Part shown: positions 8,931 through 18,679 of the stretch, piece by piece | Position numbering within the stretch: position 1 is the stretch's first letter | Layout: the number at the start of each line of letters is the position of its first letter | Assembly: GCF_031845265.1 (NCBI RefSeq) | Contig: NZ_JAVRBG010000003.1 | Span: 62,001 to 126,000 of the forward strand | Origin: Mesonia ostreae | Lineage (GTDB): Bacteria; Bacteroidota; Bacteroidia; Flavobacteriales; Flavobacteriaceae | Direction of reading: 5' to 3' | DNA length: 64,000 nt | Notes under the pieces: generated by a model | What the model was told of the DNA's origin: nothing | What the model saw: the letters and a program-made list of their open reading frames with translations, nothing else | The model's database searches: none | Program-made: the position numbers and the translations under genes

Positions 8931-9836
8931 TTATTTCAACTCGTTTTCTTCTAAATTTTTAGCCTTTTTGTTTGCGTAATTGTAGCCTTGCTGCCACCAG
9001 CTAGTCATCAACTTCTTATCAAAAATTAAGGAGTTTTCGGTGAGTTTACTTGGGGTATAATAGAGATTTAATACTACGTCTCTATTTATTGCCGCCAATT
9101 TGCCTTCAATAATATTGCTTTTCTCTACCTGATCGAGCATATATCCAAAAAGGTTCACCATTAAGGAGAAAGGGTTTTTTCCCAAAACTTTATTGTACTC
9201 CATATTTTCAGATTCTAAGATTACAGCGTCAATTTCTGTGGCACCACGTCTTATGGCTTCCCGAATAGGAACCATACAACCAAAACCACCATCGGCATAC
9301 TCAAACCCATCTTTCTTCGCTAAACTCATAAAAGGAACATAATTACACGATATCCAAATCCATTCACAAAACTCATCGTAACTAAAATCTTTAATAGATT
9401 TATATTCAATTTGGTTTTTACTAAGATTAGAAACCGTAACTATTAAATCTGTAACCGTAGATTTGATTTCGAGAAATTCTGTTTTCGTAATTTTTTGCCT
9501 AATTAGTTTTTTAAGATTTTTACTCTCTCCAAAAGTTCGTTTTTTCTTTAAAAACTGAAGAAAGGTAGTTAAATAATTAATAGTTACATATTCTCTATTT
9601 CCTTCTTTCTTAATTACAAATGGATTTAAACTAAAAATACTAGCTTGGTTCACATTGGTGTAAATGTCGTGGAGCTTGGTAAGTTTCCCTAAAGCGAGAT
9701 GAGAAATCAATAAACTTCCTGTTGAGGAGCCTATATAAATGTCATATTTTTTCTTCTGTTCTCTTATCAAATGCTCTGCTACTCCACCAGCATAAGCTCC
9801 TTTGCTTCCTCCTCCAGAAATTACTAATGCTCTCAT
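8931..9836 (-). CDS. Patatin-like phospholipase
   Basis: A 301-residue patatin-family lipid acyl hydrolase. The oxyanion-hole GGGSKG (residues 8-13), the nucleophile elbow GSSTG with Ser38, and the DGG motif with catalytic Asp182 (YADGGFG) are all present, so the Ser-Asp dyad is intact. There is no signal peptide and no extra outer-membrane barrel, so it is probably a cytoplasmic, small-type patatin. Its ATG overlaps the stop of the upstream aminopeptidase gene (ATGA), indicating translational coupling. The substrate is unknown. Confidence 0.9.
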   Translation of the reverse strand: MRALVISGGGSKGAYAGGVAEHLIREQKKKYDIYIGSSTGSLLISHLALGKLTKLHDIYTNVNQASIFSLNPFVIKKEGNREYVTINYLTTFLQFLKKKRTFGESKNLKKLIRQKITKTEFLEIKSTVTDLIVTVSNLSKNQIEYKSIKDFSYDEFCEWIWISCNYVPFMSLAKKDGFEYADGGFGCMVPIREAIRRGATEIDAVILESENMEYNKVLGKNPFSLMVNLFGYMLDQVEKSNIIEGKLAAINRDVVLNLYYTPSKLTENSLIFDKKLMTSWWQQGYNYANKKAKNLEENELK

Positions 9837-11911
9837 AAATTGTATTTCTTTTTTGCATAAGCTGCGTGATCACTAGGTATTTTGTCTACCAAAGCAATAA
9901 GTTGAGCTCTATGTTTTGGATTTTCCCACAAAGTGTCTAATAATTCTCTACAAAATTTCTTAAAACGCCAAACCGAATGGGTAGTTCCCTCAAATAAATC
10001 TTCATAGCTCTGCTTGGAGAACGTATCGATTTGGTAAAGGTAACCAAAAGCATTTTCCCTTACCGCATAATCATAAACTGCGGAAGTGTAACTAGATAGC
10101 TTTTTAAAGACTGACGGTTTTTGATCATTTTTATAGGCTGGCGAAACCAAATGTAAGGTTGACCATAAGATTTCTATATTTTTATCTTGAAAACCTTCAA
10201 CTCCTTCTAATTTCTCAAAATAAACAGTTCTATCTTCTGAAAAATTTTGCCATAAATTCATAAAAGCTTTTTCTTTGGTAAGATAAGAATCATCATCCAA
10301 TAAGCTTTCCATCTCTCCTTTTAGCTGTCGCGGAATTTCCCTCAACGTAATCGCAATGGCTTGCCGAGTAAGTAAATTGTCACTCTCAAAAGCCTTTTTA
10401 TACAAAGAAAATACTTCTTCCGGCTTTTCTTGGGCTAGTTGATATACTACTTCCTGCCCAAAATAATCGTTAACGGGCTTTTGTAAGGCTAACTCTAACC
10501 GACTTTGTTTGTCATCAATAGCTAACTTCCGTAAAGCTTTAAGTTCTAAAAGTTCTTTTATAAAATCCGACTTTTTCAAAGAAGTTAAAGCTTCGTCAGC
10601 TTTAAATGCCGACTGAAATAGCCAATCTTTCCTAAAGATGGATAAATCTAAAGTACTGGCTAATTCCATTTCTTTTAGAAAAGCATCGGTGTCTACACTT
10701 TGATAGGCATATTTTATTAAATACGTTCTTACTCCTTTTCTAAAAGCCTCCTCTCCTACTTTCTCTTTTAAAATATGAAGCGCCCAAGCTCCTTTTTGGT
10801 AAAAAGTAAGCGAACTTGCTTTGGCATTTAACAAAGCCTCCCCTTCTCCCGAATCACTTAATTCTTTAAGATGCTCTGCCGTTTCGTATAATTTGTAATA
10901 GTAATACTCTTCTCCAAATACTTCTCTTTCGGCTAATAGTGCATAAAAAGTAGCAAAGCCTTCTTGCAACCAGTGATGTTCGCTAGAGGATGCCGTAACA
11001 AAATTTCCAAACCATTGGTGTGCTAATTCATGGGCATTTACATTCACATAATTACGATCTACAAAACCAATATCATCGGTAATAAATTGCTGAGAAAATA
11101 AAGTCGCCGTCGTGTTTTCCATTCCCGCATATAAAAAATCTCTTACGGGAACTTGTTTATAATCTTGCCAAGGAAACGGAATTCCTATTTCGGTTTCAAA
11201 AAAATCAAAAATTTGTTTGGAATAACGGTAGGTTGATTCAACTTTATCTTTGTTTTCGGGTTCATAATAATATTGTAGAGTAATCCCAGATTCTGTTTTT
11301 TCTTCCGCGAAAGCGTAATTACCAACCGCCACCGCTACCAAATAGCTACTCATAGGGTTTTGCATGTCATACTTCCATATGCGATCTTCTCCTTTGGTTT
11401 TTTTAGAAATAAGCTTTCCATTTGCAATCACTTGGTAAGCTTTGGGAACTTGGTAGCTTAGATCAAATTCGATTTTATCGTTTACATCGTCTATGCTTGG
11501 TAACCAATGCGACGTATATTTGCCCTGCCCTTGCGTCCAAATTTGATTGCTTCCCGCATTATCCCAACCCACAAAATACATGGTTTGAGAAGGTGTCATT
11601 TGATAATTAAATGTAAATGTATAGGCTTTCCCTGCCTTAAAATCGCCAATAAACCATATTTTACCTTGCGCAGCACTTATCTGAAATTTAGTATTTTCCA
11701 AGCCTTCTACCGTGGCTTTTTTTGCATCTAAATAAATAGAATCTGTAGCTTTTAAAACTTTTAATTCTACCTGAAGATTTCCGTCAAGGCTTTTGGTATC
11801 TGGAAGTAAATGAATAGTTCCAGAAATCTTCTGAATATTTACCGTAGAAGTTTGTTGCGCTTTTAAATACAGCGGACTTACAATTAAAAACAACCAAATA
11901 AAATGCTTCAT
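9833..11911 (-). CDS. Exported M1-family metallo-aminopeptidase
   Basis: Zinc aminopeptidase of the gluzincin M1 family. The zinc site HELAH (294-298) with the third ligand Glu317 in WLQEGFA is intact, and the exopeptidase motif reads YAGMEN (261-266). Residues 1-19 are a signal peptide ending in KAQ, so it is periplasmic or surface-exposed. At 692 residues it has the N-terminal beta domain, catalytic domain and a helical C-terminal region. It overlaps the patatin gene by four bases (ATGA). A canonical copy of the dispersed motif falls in its coding sequence at 11303-11314 (encoding YAFAEE), and a weaker variant GCTGTCGCGGAA lies at 10324-10335. Confidence 0.92.
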   Translation of the reverse strand: MKHFIWLFLIVSPLYLKAQQTSTVNIQKISGTIHLLPDTKSLDGNLQVELKVLKATDSIYLDAKKATVEGLENTKFQISAAQGKIWFIGDFKAGKAYTFTFNYQMTPSQTMYFVGWDNAGSNQIWTQGQGKYTSHWLPSIDDVNDKIEFDLSYQVPKAYQVIANGKLISKKTKGEDRIWKYDMQNPMSSYLVAVAVGNYAFAEEKTESGITLQYYYEPENKDKVESTYRYSKQIFDFFETEIGIPFPWQDYKQVPVRDFLYAGMENTTATLFSQQFITDDIGFVDRNYVNVNAHELAHQWFGNFVTASSSEHHWLQEGFATFYALLAEREVFGEEYYYYKLYETAEHLKELSDSGEGEALLNAKASSLTFYQKGAWALHILKEKVGEEAFRKGVRTYLIKYAYQSVDTDAFLKEMELASTLDLSIFRKDWLFQSAFKADEALTSLKKSDFIKELLELKALRKLAIDDKQSRLELALQKPVNDYFGQEVVYQLAQEKPEEVFSLYKKAFESDNLLTRQAIAITLREIPRQLKGEMESLLDDDSYLTKEKAFMNLWQNFSEDRTVYFEKLEGVEGFQDKNIEILWSTLHLVSPAYKNDQKPSVFKKLSSYTSAVYDYAVRENAFGYLYQIDTFSKQSYEDLFEGTTHSVWRFKKFCRELLDTLWENPKHRAQLIALVDKIPSDHAAYAKKKYNL
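11303..11314 (-). repeat. Canonical dispersed motif (TTCCGCGAAAGC on plus strand)
   Basis: Exact copy of the 12-mer GCTTTCGCGGAA, in the same sense as the M1 peptidase gene that contains it; encodes AFAE. Confidence 0.6.
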
Positions 11912-12011
11912 AATTTATAAATACGAATCTATGTGTCTCTAAGATTATTTCGTTCTTCGAAAATACAAAACCTAGCGCATTTTTAACCAGTGTAAAGATT
12001 GTTAGTTTTTA

Positions 12012-12044
12012 GAAGATAGGTTTTTTTAATATTTCCTATCTTCG
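12012..12044 (+). promoter_or_regulatory. Hairpin and -7-like element just before recG
   Basis: GAAGATAGG (12012-12020) pairs with CCTATCTTC (12035-12043) across a 14-nt AT loop. The right arm overlaps TATCTTCG (12037-12044), one base from the -7 consensus TAnnTTTG, six bases before the recG ATG. This looks like a promoter within a palindrome, hence a possible operator; a chance hairpin is not excluded. Confidence 0.35.
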
Positions 12045-12049
12045 TTTTT

Positions 12050-14155
12050 ATGAATACGAGTTCGCTGCAAACCCCTATAGATTACTTAAAAGGCGTAGGC
12101 CCCAGTCGGGCAGAAGTACTTCGTAAAGAACTGGGAATACACACCTATCAAGATCTTTTAAATCTTTTTCCCAACAGGTATATAGATAAAACCAAGTATT
12201 ACAAAGTAACAGAAATTGAACGCAACTCTGCCGAAATTCAACTGGTAGGAAAAATTACGCATCTTAAAACTGTAGGAGAAAAAAGAGGCAAGCGTTTGGT
12301 CGCCGATTTTGTAGATGAAACTGGAAAAATAGAACTGGTATGGTTTCGCGGACATAAATGGTTGAAAGATTCTTTAAAAATTAATGTCTCTTATGTCGTT
12401 TTTGGGAAAGTAAATTGGTTCAATAATTCGGTTTCTATGCCGCATCCAGATATGGAGCTGCTTCAAGAACACGAGGCGAGTATAAAAATGGCGATGCAGC
12501 CTATTTATCCCTCTACAGAAATGTTGAGCAAAAGAGGGATTAGCAATAAAGTACTTTCTAAAATGTTGCAGCAATTGTTTTCTGAAAGTAAACAAGGCTT
12601 TACGGAAACTTTACCGCAATCTATTTTACAAGAACTCAAATTAATTTCTAAAAGTGAAGCTATTTTAAACGTTCACTTTCCGCAGTCCCCTAACAAACTT
12701 GCTTTAGCGCAATACCGCTTAAAATTTGAAGAGTTGTTTTACATTCAGTTGCAATTACTTCTAAAGAATATGCTGCACAAGCAAAAAATTAAGGGTTTTC
12801 CCTTTACGGAAGTAGGCTCGTATTTTAATGAATTTTATCAAAATCATTTGCCCTTTGAGCTTACTAACGCGCAAAAAAGGGTGATTAAAGAAATAAGAAG
12901 TGACTTGGGAAGCAATGCTCAAATGAATCGTTTGCTGCAAGGTGATGTAGGTTCAGGAAAAACCATTGTAGCCTTAATGGCGTGTTTATTGGCATTAGAC
13001 AATCGTTTTCAGACCTGCTTAATGGCACCTACAGAAATTTTAGCCATTCAGCACTACCAAGGACTTAGCGAACTCTGCGAAAAACTTCCTATTAAAATCG
13101 CTTTGCTTACGGGATCTTCAAAAACCAAGCAGCGACGTGAAATTCACGAAAGTTTAGAAGACGGTTCTTTACATATACTTATAGGCACACACGCTTTATT
13201 AGAGGATAAAGTAAAATTTAAAAACTTAGGTTTGGCCATTATAGATGAGCAACACCGTTTTGGTGTGGCGCAACGTTCTAAATTATGGCATAAAAATACC
13301 TTACCACCGCACGTTTTAGTGATGACTGCCACTCCTATTCCTAGAACCCTGGCGATGAGTTTATACGGAGATTTAGACATCTCGGTGATTGATGAGCTTC
13401 CGCCAGGAAGAAAAGCGATTAGAACGGTTCATAGATTTGATTCTAATCGGTTAAAAGTATTTCGATTTATGCGAGATGAAATTGAAAAAGGAAGACAAAT
13501 TTATATCGTTTATCCCCTAATTCAGGAAAGTGAAACTATGGATTATAAAGATTTAATGGATGGGTATGAAAGTATTGTTAGAGATTTTCCTACGCCAAAA
13601 TATCAAATTTCTATTGTTCACGGACAAATGAAACCCGCCGACAAAGAGTTTGAAATGAATCGCTTTGTAAAAGGCGAAACCCAAATTATGGTGGCGACTA
13701 CCGTAATTGAAGTGGGCGTAAATGTTCCCAATGCGAGTGTGATGATTATTGAAAGTGCCGAGCGCTTTGGTCTTTCTCAATTGCACCAACTACGTGGAAG
13801 AGTGGGCCGTGGCGCCGAGCAGAGTTATTGCATTCTTATGACGGGACACAAACTTTCTAAGGATAGCAAAACCAGATTAGAAACCATGACAAGAACCAAT
13901 GATGGTTTTGAAATTGCCGAAGTTGACTTAAAACTGAGAGGACCTGGGGACATTATGGGCACACAACAAAGTGGAGTTTTAAATTTACGTATTGCTGATA
14001 TTGTTTTAGATAATGATATTCTTAAAACAGCTCGCTATTACGCCAAGAAAATGCTCAATGAAGACCCCAAACTTGAACAAGCAGATCACGAAGTGGTAAA
14101 AGAGACTTACCGCTTAATGGGGAAACATAAAAATATATGGAATTATATTAGTTAG
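12050..14155 (+). CDS. recG: ATP-dependent DNA helicase RecG
   Basis: Remodels stalled replication forks and branch-migrates Holliday junctions. The 701-residue protein has the N-terminal wedge/OB domain (about residues 60-140, TEIERNSAEIQLVGKI), then the motor with Walker A GDVGSGKT (298-305), motif II DEQH (399-402), TATPIPRTLAMS, and the RecG-specific QLHQLRGRVGRG and GFEIAEVDLKLRGPG (TRG region). The ATG at 12050 yields the usual short N-terminus. It is divergent from the M1 peptidase gene and its promoter region contains a hairpin. All expected motifs are intact. Confidence 0.96.
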   Translation: MNTSSLQTPIDYLKGVGPSRAEVLRKELGIHTYQDLLNLFPNRYIDKTKYYKVTEIERNSAEIQLVGKITHLKTVGEKRGKRLVADFVDETGKIELVWFRGHKWLKDSLKINVSYVVFGKVNWFNNSVSMPHPDMELLQEHEASIKMAMQPIYPSTEMLSKRGISNKVLSKMLQQLFSESKQGFTETLPQSILQELKLISKSEAILNVHFPQSPNKLALAQYRLKFEELFYIQLQLLLKNMLHKQKIKGFPFTEVGSYFNEFYQNHLPFELTNAQKRVIKEIRSDLGSNAQMNRLLQGDVGSGKTIVALMACLLALDNRFQTCLMAPTEILAIQHYQGLSELCEKLPIKIALLTGSSKTKQRREIHESLEDGSLHILIGTHALLEDKVKFKNLGLAIIDEQHRFGVAQRSKLWHKNTLPPHVLVMTATPIPRTLAMSLYGDLDISVIDELPPGRKAIRTVHRFDSNRLKVFRFMRDEIEKGRQIYIVYPLIQESETMDYKDLMDGYESIVRDFPTPKYQISIVHGQMKPADKEFEMNRFVKGETQIMVATTVIEVGVNVPNASVMIIESAERFGLSQLHQLRGRVGRGAEQSYCILMTGHKLSKDSKTRLETMTRTNDGFEIAEVDLKLRGPGDIMGTQQSGVLNLRIADIVLDNDILKTARYYAKKMLNEDPKLEQADHEVVKETYRLMGKHKNIWNYIS

Positions 14156-14282
14156 GTTTTGGTTATTCGTGTCTCGTTTTTAGCTTCTAATTTCACTCTC
14201 TTTTTCCTAAAAAATCACTTTTTTAAACAATAAACTCTATTTTTATGGGGTTATTAGTGCTAACTAACATAAAACACAAACT

Positions 14283-14882
14283 TTGAAAAAATTCACTTCC
14301 TTATGTTTCAGCGTATTTCTGCTTAGCTTTATTTGAGTAGGCAGCGCTCAGCAAAATCAGAAAACCATTGTAATCGATGCCGGTCACGGAGGAAAAGATC
14401 CTGGAAATACACAAGAAGGCTTACTTGAAAAAGACTTAACCTTTCAACTTTCAAAAAGCCTACGAAAAGCAGCTGAGGAAAAAGGCTATCAAGTAATTTT
14501 GCTACGTGAGAGCAATGAGTTTATAGGCTTAAACGACCGAATAGAAAAGATAAATGAAATTCAGCCTCATCTAGTATTAAGTTTGCACGCTAACGCTGCA
14601 CATAATACTAGTAAAAAAGGAATTGAGATTTATTTTGCTGAAGGTGAAGACTTAAATGAAACCAATTCAAACTTCATTTCTAAACTGACTTATAATTTCA
14701 CCAGCAAAACAATATTTAAAGAAGTAAACATAAAAACGGCTAATTTTAAAATTTTAAGAGAAAGCAATCATCCTGCAATTATGGTAGAATTTGGATTTAT
14801 GTCCAATCCTGAAGATCTAGCCTATATAAAAAGTAAGAAAGGACAACAAGAAATTGCAAAAGCCTTAGCCGCAAGTTTATAA
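14283..14882 (+). pseudogene. N-acetylmuramoyl-L-alanine amidase, in-frame stop in signal peptide
   Basis: Reading from TTG at 14283 gives a signal peptide KKFTSLCFSVFLLSFI, then a TGA stop (14334-14336), then VGSAQQNQ and a complete Amidase_3 domain. That domain shows VIDAGHGGKDPGN with the first zinc histidine, Glu in LLEKDLTF, SLHANAA with the second histidine, and the catalytic Glu in MVEFGFMSNPEDL. An upstream TAA at 14265 leaves no other start. TGG to TGA would explain the lesion. No ATG occurs between the stop and the zinc motif, so a mature, exported enzyme could be made only by readthrough. It is either a recent pseudogene or a sequencing error. The mature domain is otherwise undamaged. 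Confidence 0.75.
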
Positions 14883-14902
14883 TTTTCTAGAATTTAATCC
14901 AT

Positions 14903-14939
14903 AAAAAAAAGCATCAGAAAAAATCTGATGCTTTTTTAT
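14903..14939. terminator. Bidirectional hairpin terminator
   Basis: GCATCAGA (14911-14918) pairs with TCTGATGC (14924-14931) around a 5-nt A loop, extended by A6/T6 flanks. It lies between the converging amidase and DUF4168 genes and can serve both. Confidence 0.85.
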
Positions 14940-14955
14940 ACACTTAAAGCATATA

Positions 14956-15396
14956 CTACCCTTTAGTTTCTTGCTTCATCATCATAGCTTGAAGTTTTTG
15001 TTGTAATGCTTGATCTGACTGAAGAGCTGCTCCAATCTCTTGATAACGATCTAAAGTTAATCCGTTATCTGAAATTAATTTAGCCATATCTTCTTGCAGT
15101 TTTGGCTGCATTTTTTCAATTTCTGCCATAACTTTCTTGTAACTAGACATTTCTTCTTTGGTTGCCTCTACTTTCGCCTCTGGATTAACAGATGCTTGTT
15201 GAATAGTTTGAAAGCGATTTAATTCAAGACCCTCTTTTTGGATCATCTCCATCATGTCTTGTTGCACTTCTTGGTTTTCCATTTGCACTGCTTTATAGGC
15301 ATCTGCAAATTTATTTAATTCGGCATCACTTACTTCTGTTTGTGCAAAGGTTGCTGCACTAAAAATTAAAGTCAATGCAAGGATGAAATTTTTCAT
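14956..15396 (-). CDS. Exported DUF4168 protein with two repeats
   Basis: A 146-residue secreted protein with a signal peptide (residues 1-18, ending TFAQ). The mature part contains two related helical units: one around residues 27-68 (KFADAYKAVQ...GLELNRFQTI) and one around 84-130 (SYKKVMAEIEK...GLTLDRYQEI). Each ends in the G-L-x-L-x-R-[FY]-Q pattern typical of DUF4168. The function of the family is not known. It is rich in Gln, Met and Glu, with high helix and coiled-coil propensity. It appears monocistronic, with a strong terminator just after it. Confidence 0.82.
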   Translation of the reverse strand: MKNFILALTLIFSAATFAQTEVSDAELNKFADAYKAVQMENQEVQQDMMEMIQKEGLELNRFQTIQQASVNPEAKVEATKEEMSSYKKVMAEIEKMQPKLQEDMAKLISDNGLTLDRYQEIGAALQSDQALQQKLQAMMMKQETKG

Positions 15397-15591
15397 GTGA
15401 TTTAAATTTAACGTTAATATTTTTTAGGTTTTATTTAAAGGCTCAATACTAAGCATAAATATCATTCTGACCCAAAAATAGGTACTCAAAGCCCTTTTTT
15501 TTACATAGTCTTAACAAAACAATAGCAAATTTTAATACTTACACCTTTATATTACTTATAAAACAACTATAATACCAAAACCCCTACTCTT

Positions 15592-17133
15592 CTATAAAGG
15601 TATATTTCCGTGTTTACGTTTAGGTCTTAATACCTCTTTATGTTCTAGCATACTAAAAGCTTTTAGAAGCTTTCTTCTAGTATCTCTTGGCATAATTACT
15701 TCATCAATGAATCCGCGTTTCGCTGCTTCAAAAGGATTAGCAAACAATTCGGCATATTCCGCTTCTTTTTCTGCTAATTTCTTTTCAGAATCATCAGCTT
15801 CTTTAATTTCTTTTCTAAAAATAATCTCACTAGCTCCTTTTGCCCCCATTACCGCAATTTCGGCCGTAGGCCAAGCAAAATTTAAGTCGGCTCCAATGTG
15901 TTTAGAATTCATCACATCATAAGCACCTCCGTAAGCTTTACGTGTAATCACGGTTACTTTTGGCACCGTTGCTTCACTTAAAGCATAAAGTAATTTTGCC
16001 CCGTGTAAAATAATTCCATTCCACTCTTGGTCTGTTCCTGGTAAGAACCCCGGTACGTCTACCAATACTAAAAGCGGAATATTAAAACAATCGCAATAGC
16101 GGGTAAATCGAGCGGCTTTTTTAGAAGAGTCTACGTCTAACACTCCTGCCAAACTCATAGGTTGATTGGCTACAATCCCAATACTTCTTCCGCCTAAGCG
16201 CGCAAAACCAACAATTATATTCTCAGCATAGTCTTTATGGATTTCATAAAAAGTGTCTTTGTCAATAATCCCTTCAATCACCTCATGCATATCATAAGGC
16301 TTATTAGAGCTGTCTGGAATTAAATCATCCAGCTTTTCTCTAAGTTCATCTCCCAATTCATAAGGCAATTTAGCCGGCTTTTCCTTATTACTTTGCGGCA
16401 TATAACTAATCAATTTCTTGATGTCTTCCAAGCAAGCAATGTCATTGAAAGAGGTAATATGCGTAACTCCAGATTTGGTGGAGTGCGTACTTGCACCTCC
16501 CAATTCTTCTGAAGTTACTTCTTCATTGGTCACTGTTTTTACCACATTGGGTCCTGTGACAAACATATAGCTGGTATCCTGAACCATTAAAGTAAAATCT
16601 GTCATTGCCGGAGAATATACTGCTCCCCCAGCACAAGGTCCCATAATGGCTGAAATCTGCGGAATTACTCCAGATGCTTTTACATTGCGATGAAAAATAT
16701 CTGCATAACCACCTAAAGAACGTACTCCTTCTTGAATACGTGCTCCGCCAGAATCGTTTAATCCAATCATAGGAGCGCCTACTTTTACGGCAAGATCCAT
16801 TACTTTACAAATCTTTTCGGCGTGAGTTTCTGATAAAGCTCCGCCAAAAACAGTAAAATCTTGTGCAAAAATGTACACCAGTTTTCCGTGGATGGTTCCG
16901 TAGCCAGTAATTACTCCGTCTCCATAAAATTGTTGTTTCTCCATGCCAAAATCGGTAGTTCGGTGCGTTACCAAAATCCCGATTTCTTCAAAAGAACCAT
17001 CATCCAACAAATAATCTACACGCTCTCTTGCGGTAAGTTTTTTCTTATCGTGTTGTTTAGCGATGCGTTTCTCTCCTCCTCCTAAATGCGCTAAAGCAAT
17101 TTTTTCGTTTAGTTTTTCTATATTTTTACTCAT
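15592..17133 (-). CDS. Acyl-CoA carboxylase beta subunit (carboxyltransferase, PccB type)
   Basis: Transfers carboxyl from biotin to an acyl-CoA, most likely propionyl-CoA, giving methylmalonyl-CoA. The 513-residue protein has the two crotonase-like halves of this family: the N-half with FGGALSETHAEKICK and GLNDSGGARIQEGV, and the C-half with VDVPGFLPGTDQEWNGII and ITRKAYGGAYDVM, which bind acyl-CoA and biotin. It is the last gene of the run BCCP, AccC, PccB, with 24 bp separating it from accC. Propionyl specificity is inferred from overall similarity; acetyl-CoA or a mixed substrate range is possible. Confidence 0.92.
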   Translation of the reverse strand: MSKNIEKLNEKIALAHLGGGEKRIAKQHDKKKLTARERVDYLLDDGSFEEIGILVTHRTTDFGMEKQQFYGDGVITGYGTIHGKLVYIFAQDFTVFGGALSETHAEKICKVMDLAVKVGAPMIGLNDSGGARIQEGVRSLGGYADIFHRNVKASGVIPQISAIMGPCAGGAVYSPAMTDFTLMVQDTSYMFVTGPNVVKTVTNEEVTSEELGGASTHSTKSGVTHITSFNDIACLEDIKKLISYMPQSNKEKPAKLPYELGDELREKLDDLIPDSSNKPYDMHEVIEGIIDKDTFYEIHKDYAENIIVGFARLGGRSIGIVANQPMSLAGVLDVDSSKKAARFTRYCDCFNIPLLVLVDVPGFLPGTDQEWNGIILHGAKLLYALSEATVPKVTVITRKAYGGAYDVMNSKHIGADLNFAWPTAEIAVMGAKGASEIIFRKEIKEADDSEKKLAEKEAEYAELFANPFEAAKRGFIDEVIMPRDTRRKLLKAFSMLEHKEVLRPKRKHGNIPL

Positions 17134-17157
17134 AGTATTCTTCTCTTTTCAACTAAA

Positions 17158-18600
17158 TTATGCGTTGGGTAATCTTACTTGCTGCTGATCTTTTATATAT
17201 TGCTTTAAAGCGATAAGCGCAGCCAATTTTGCTTCTTTTTCGGTTTGCTCTTCCAATTTTTCTGGAGAATAATAATTTTTCACAAAGTGCGTATCAAAAT
17301 CTCCCGATCTAAAAGCTTCGTGTTCCATTACAAATTTTCCAAAAGGCAAGGTTGTCATCACGCCCTCTACTTCATAATCACCAATCGCTTCAATCATCAG
17401 CTGTATCGCTTCTTCTCTAGTTTTTCCATAGGTAATAAGTTTAGCCAACATAGGATCGTAATAAATAGGCACATCCATACCTTCTTCAAAACCATTGTCT
17501 ACTCGTATATTTTCTCCCTTAGGAAGTCTGTATCGCTCTAAAGTTCCTACACTAGGTAAGAAATTGTCTAGAGGATTTTCTGCATATACCCGAAGCTCAA
17601 TCGCATGGCCGTTGATATGAATATCTTTCTGTTCAAAAGCTAGAGTTTCTCCTCTAGCCACACGAATTTGCTGTTCTACCAAATCGATTCCTGTGATAAA
17701 TTCAGTTACAGGATGTTCTACCTGCAAACGTGTATTCATCTCTAAAAAGTAAAAATTCTTTTGTTCGTCTAATAAAAACTCTACCGTTCCGGCACCCACA
17801 TAATCACAGGCTTTGGCCACTTTTACAGCGGCTTCTCCCATTTTTTCACGAATCTCTGACGTTAATACCACAGACGGAGCTTCTTCAATTACCTTTTGAT
17901 GACGTCGCTGTACGCTACATTCTCGCTCCATTAGATGAATCACATTTCCATGGGTATCGGCTAAAATCTGAATTTCGATATGACGTGGAGAGCCCACATA
18001 TTTCTCTATAAATACAGAACCATCGCCAAAAGCAGAAACCGCTTCACTAATCGCTCTTTTCATCTGGTCTTCTAACTCAGATTCTTCTTCTACCACGCGC
18101 ATTCCTTTTCCTCCACCTCCAGCAGAAGCTTTAATAAGAATAGGAAATCCAATCTCCATTGCAATTTTCTTTGCTTTTTCAGGGTCGGTGATGGCTTCAT
18201 CAATTCCAGGAACCATTGGAATATCATAGGCTTTAACCGCTTCTTTTGCAGCTAACTTACTTCCCATGACTTTAATCGCTTTAGATTTAGGGCCTATAAA
18301 GATGATGTTGTTTTTTTCAACCTCTTCCGCGAAAGCGGCATTCTCACTTAAAAATCCGTAGCCTGGATGAATGGCATCCACATTTAAGTCTTTAGCGACT
18401 TTGATAATGGTTTCGGTTTTTAGGTAAGATTCATTGGAAGGCGCCGGACCTATACAAACGGCTTCATCGGCGAATTTAACGTGAGGAGAATTTCTATCGG
18501 CTTCAGAGAAAACCGCTACGGTCTTAATTCCCATTTGCTGTGCCGTTTGCATAACGCGAATGGCGATTTCTCCTCTATTGGCTACTAATATTTTTTTCAT
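17158..18600 (-). CDS. Acyl-CoA carboxylase, biotin carboxylase subunit
   Basis: ATP-grasp enzyme that carboxylates biotin on its carrier protein with bicarbonate. Motifs: KKILVANRGEIAIRV at the N-terminus, the glycine-rich ATP loop GGGGKGMRVV (161-170), RDCSVQ-like ERECSVQRRHQKVIEEAPS, and the catalytic EMNTRLQVEHPVTE. Length (480) corresponds to a free-standing AccC, without a fused carrier domain. It lies between the carrier-protein gene and pccB in one transcription unit. A canonical copy of the dispersed 12-bp motif is embedded at 18325-18336, encoding NAAFAEE (residues 87-93), a conserved position, so the motif is accommodated without damage. Confidence 0.94.
   Translation of the reverse strand: MKKILVANRGEIAIRVMQTAQQMGIKTVAVFSEADRNSPHVKFADEAVCIGPAPSNESYLKTETIIKVAKDLNVDAIHPGYGFLSENAAFAEEVEKNNIIFIGPKSKAIKVMGSKLAAKEAVKAYDIPMVPGIDEAITDPEKAKKIAMEIGFPILIKASAGGGGKGMRVVEEESELEDQMKRAISEAVSAFGDGSVFIEKYVGSPRHIEIQILADTHGNVIHLMERECSVQRRHQKVIEEAPSVVLTSEIREKMGEAAVKVAKACDYVGAGTVEFLLDEQKNFYFLEMNTRLQVEHPVTEFITGIDLVEQQIRVARGETLAFEQKDIHINGHAIELRVYAENPLDNFLPSVGTLERYRLPKGENIRVDNGFEEGMDVPIYYDPMLAKLITYGKTREEAIQLMIEAIGDYEVEGVMTTLPFGKFVMEHEAFRSGDFDTHFVKNYYSPEKLEEQTEKEAKLAALIALKQYIKDQQQVRLPNA
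18325..18336 (-). repeat. Canonical dispersed motif (TTCCGCGAAAGC on plus strand)
   Basis: Exact copy of the 12-mer within the biotin carboxylase gene, same sense as the gene; encodes AFAE, as in the M1 peptidase copy. Confidence 0.6.
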
Positions 18601-18679
18601 AATAATTTTTTATGTGTAGAAATAGGCTGTTTGTCTCGTGCTTATAATTCTAAATTAAATTCAGAATAACCGCAAACAA

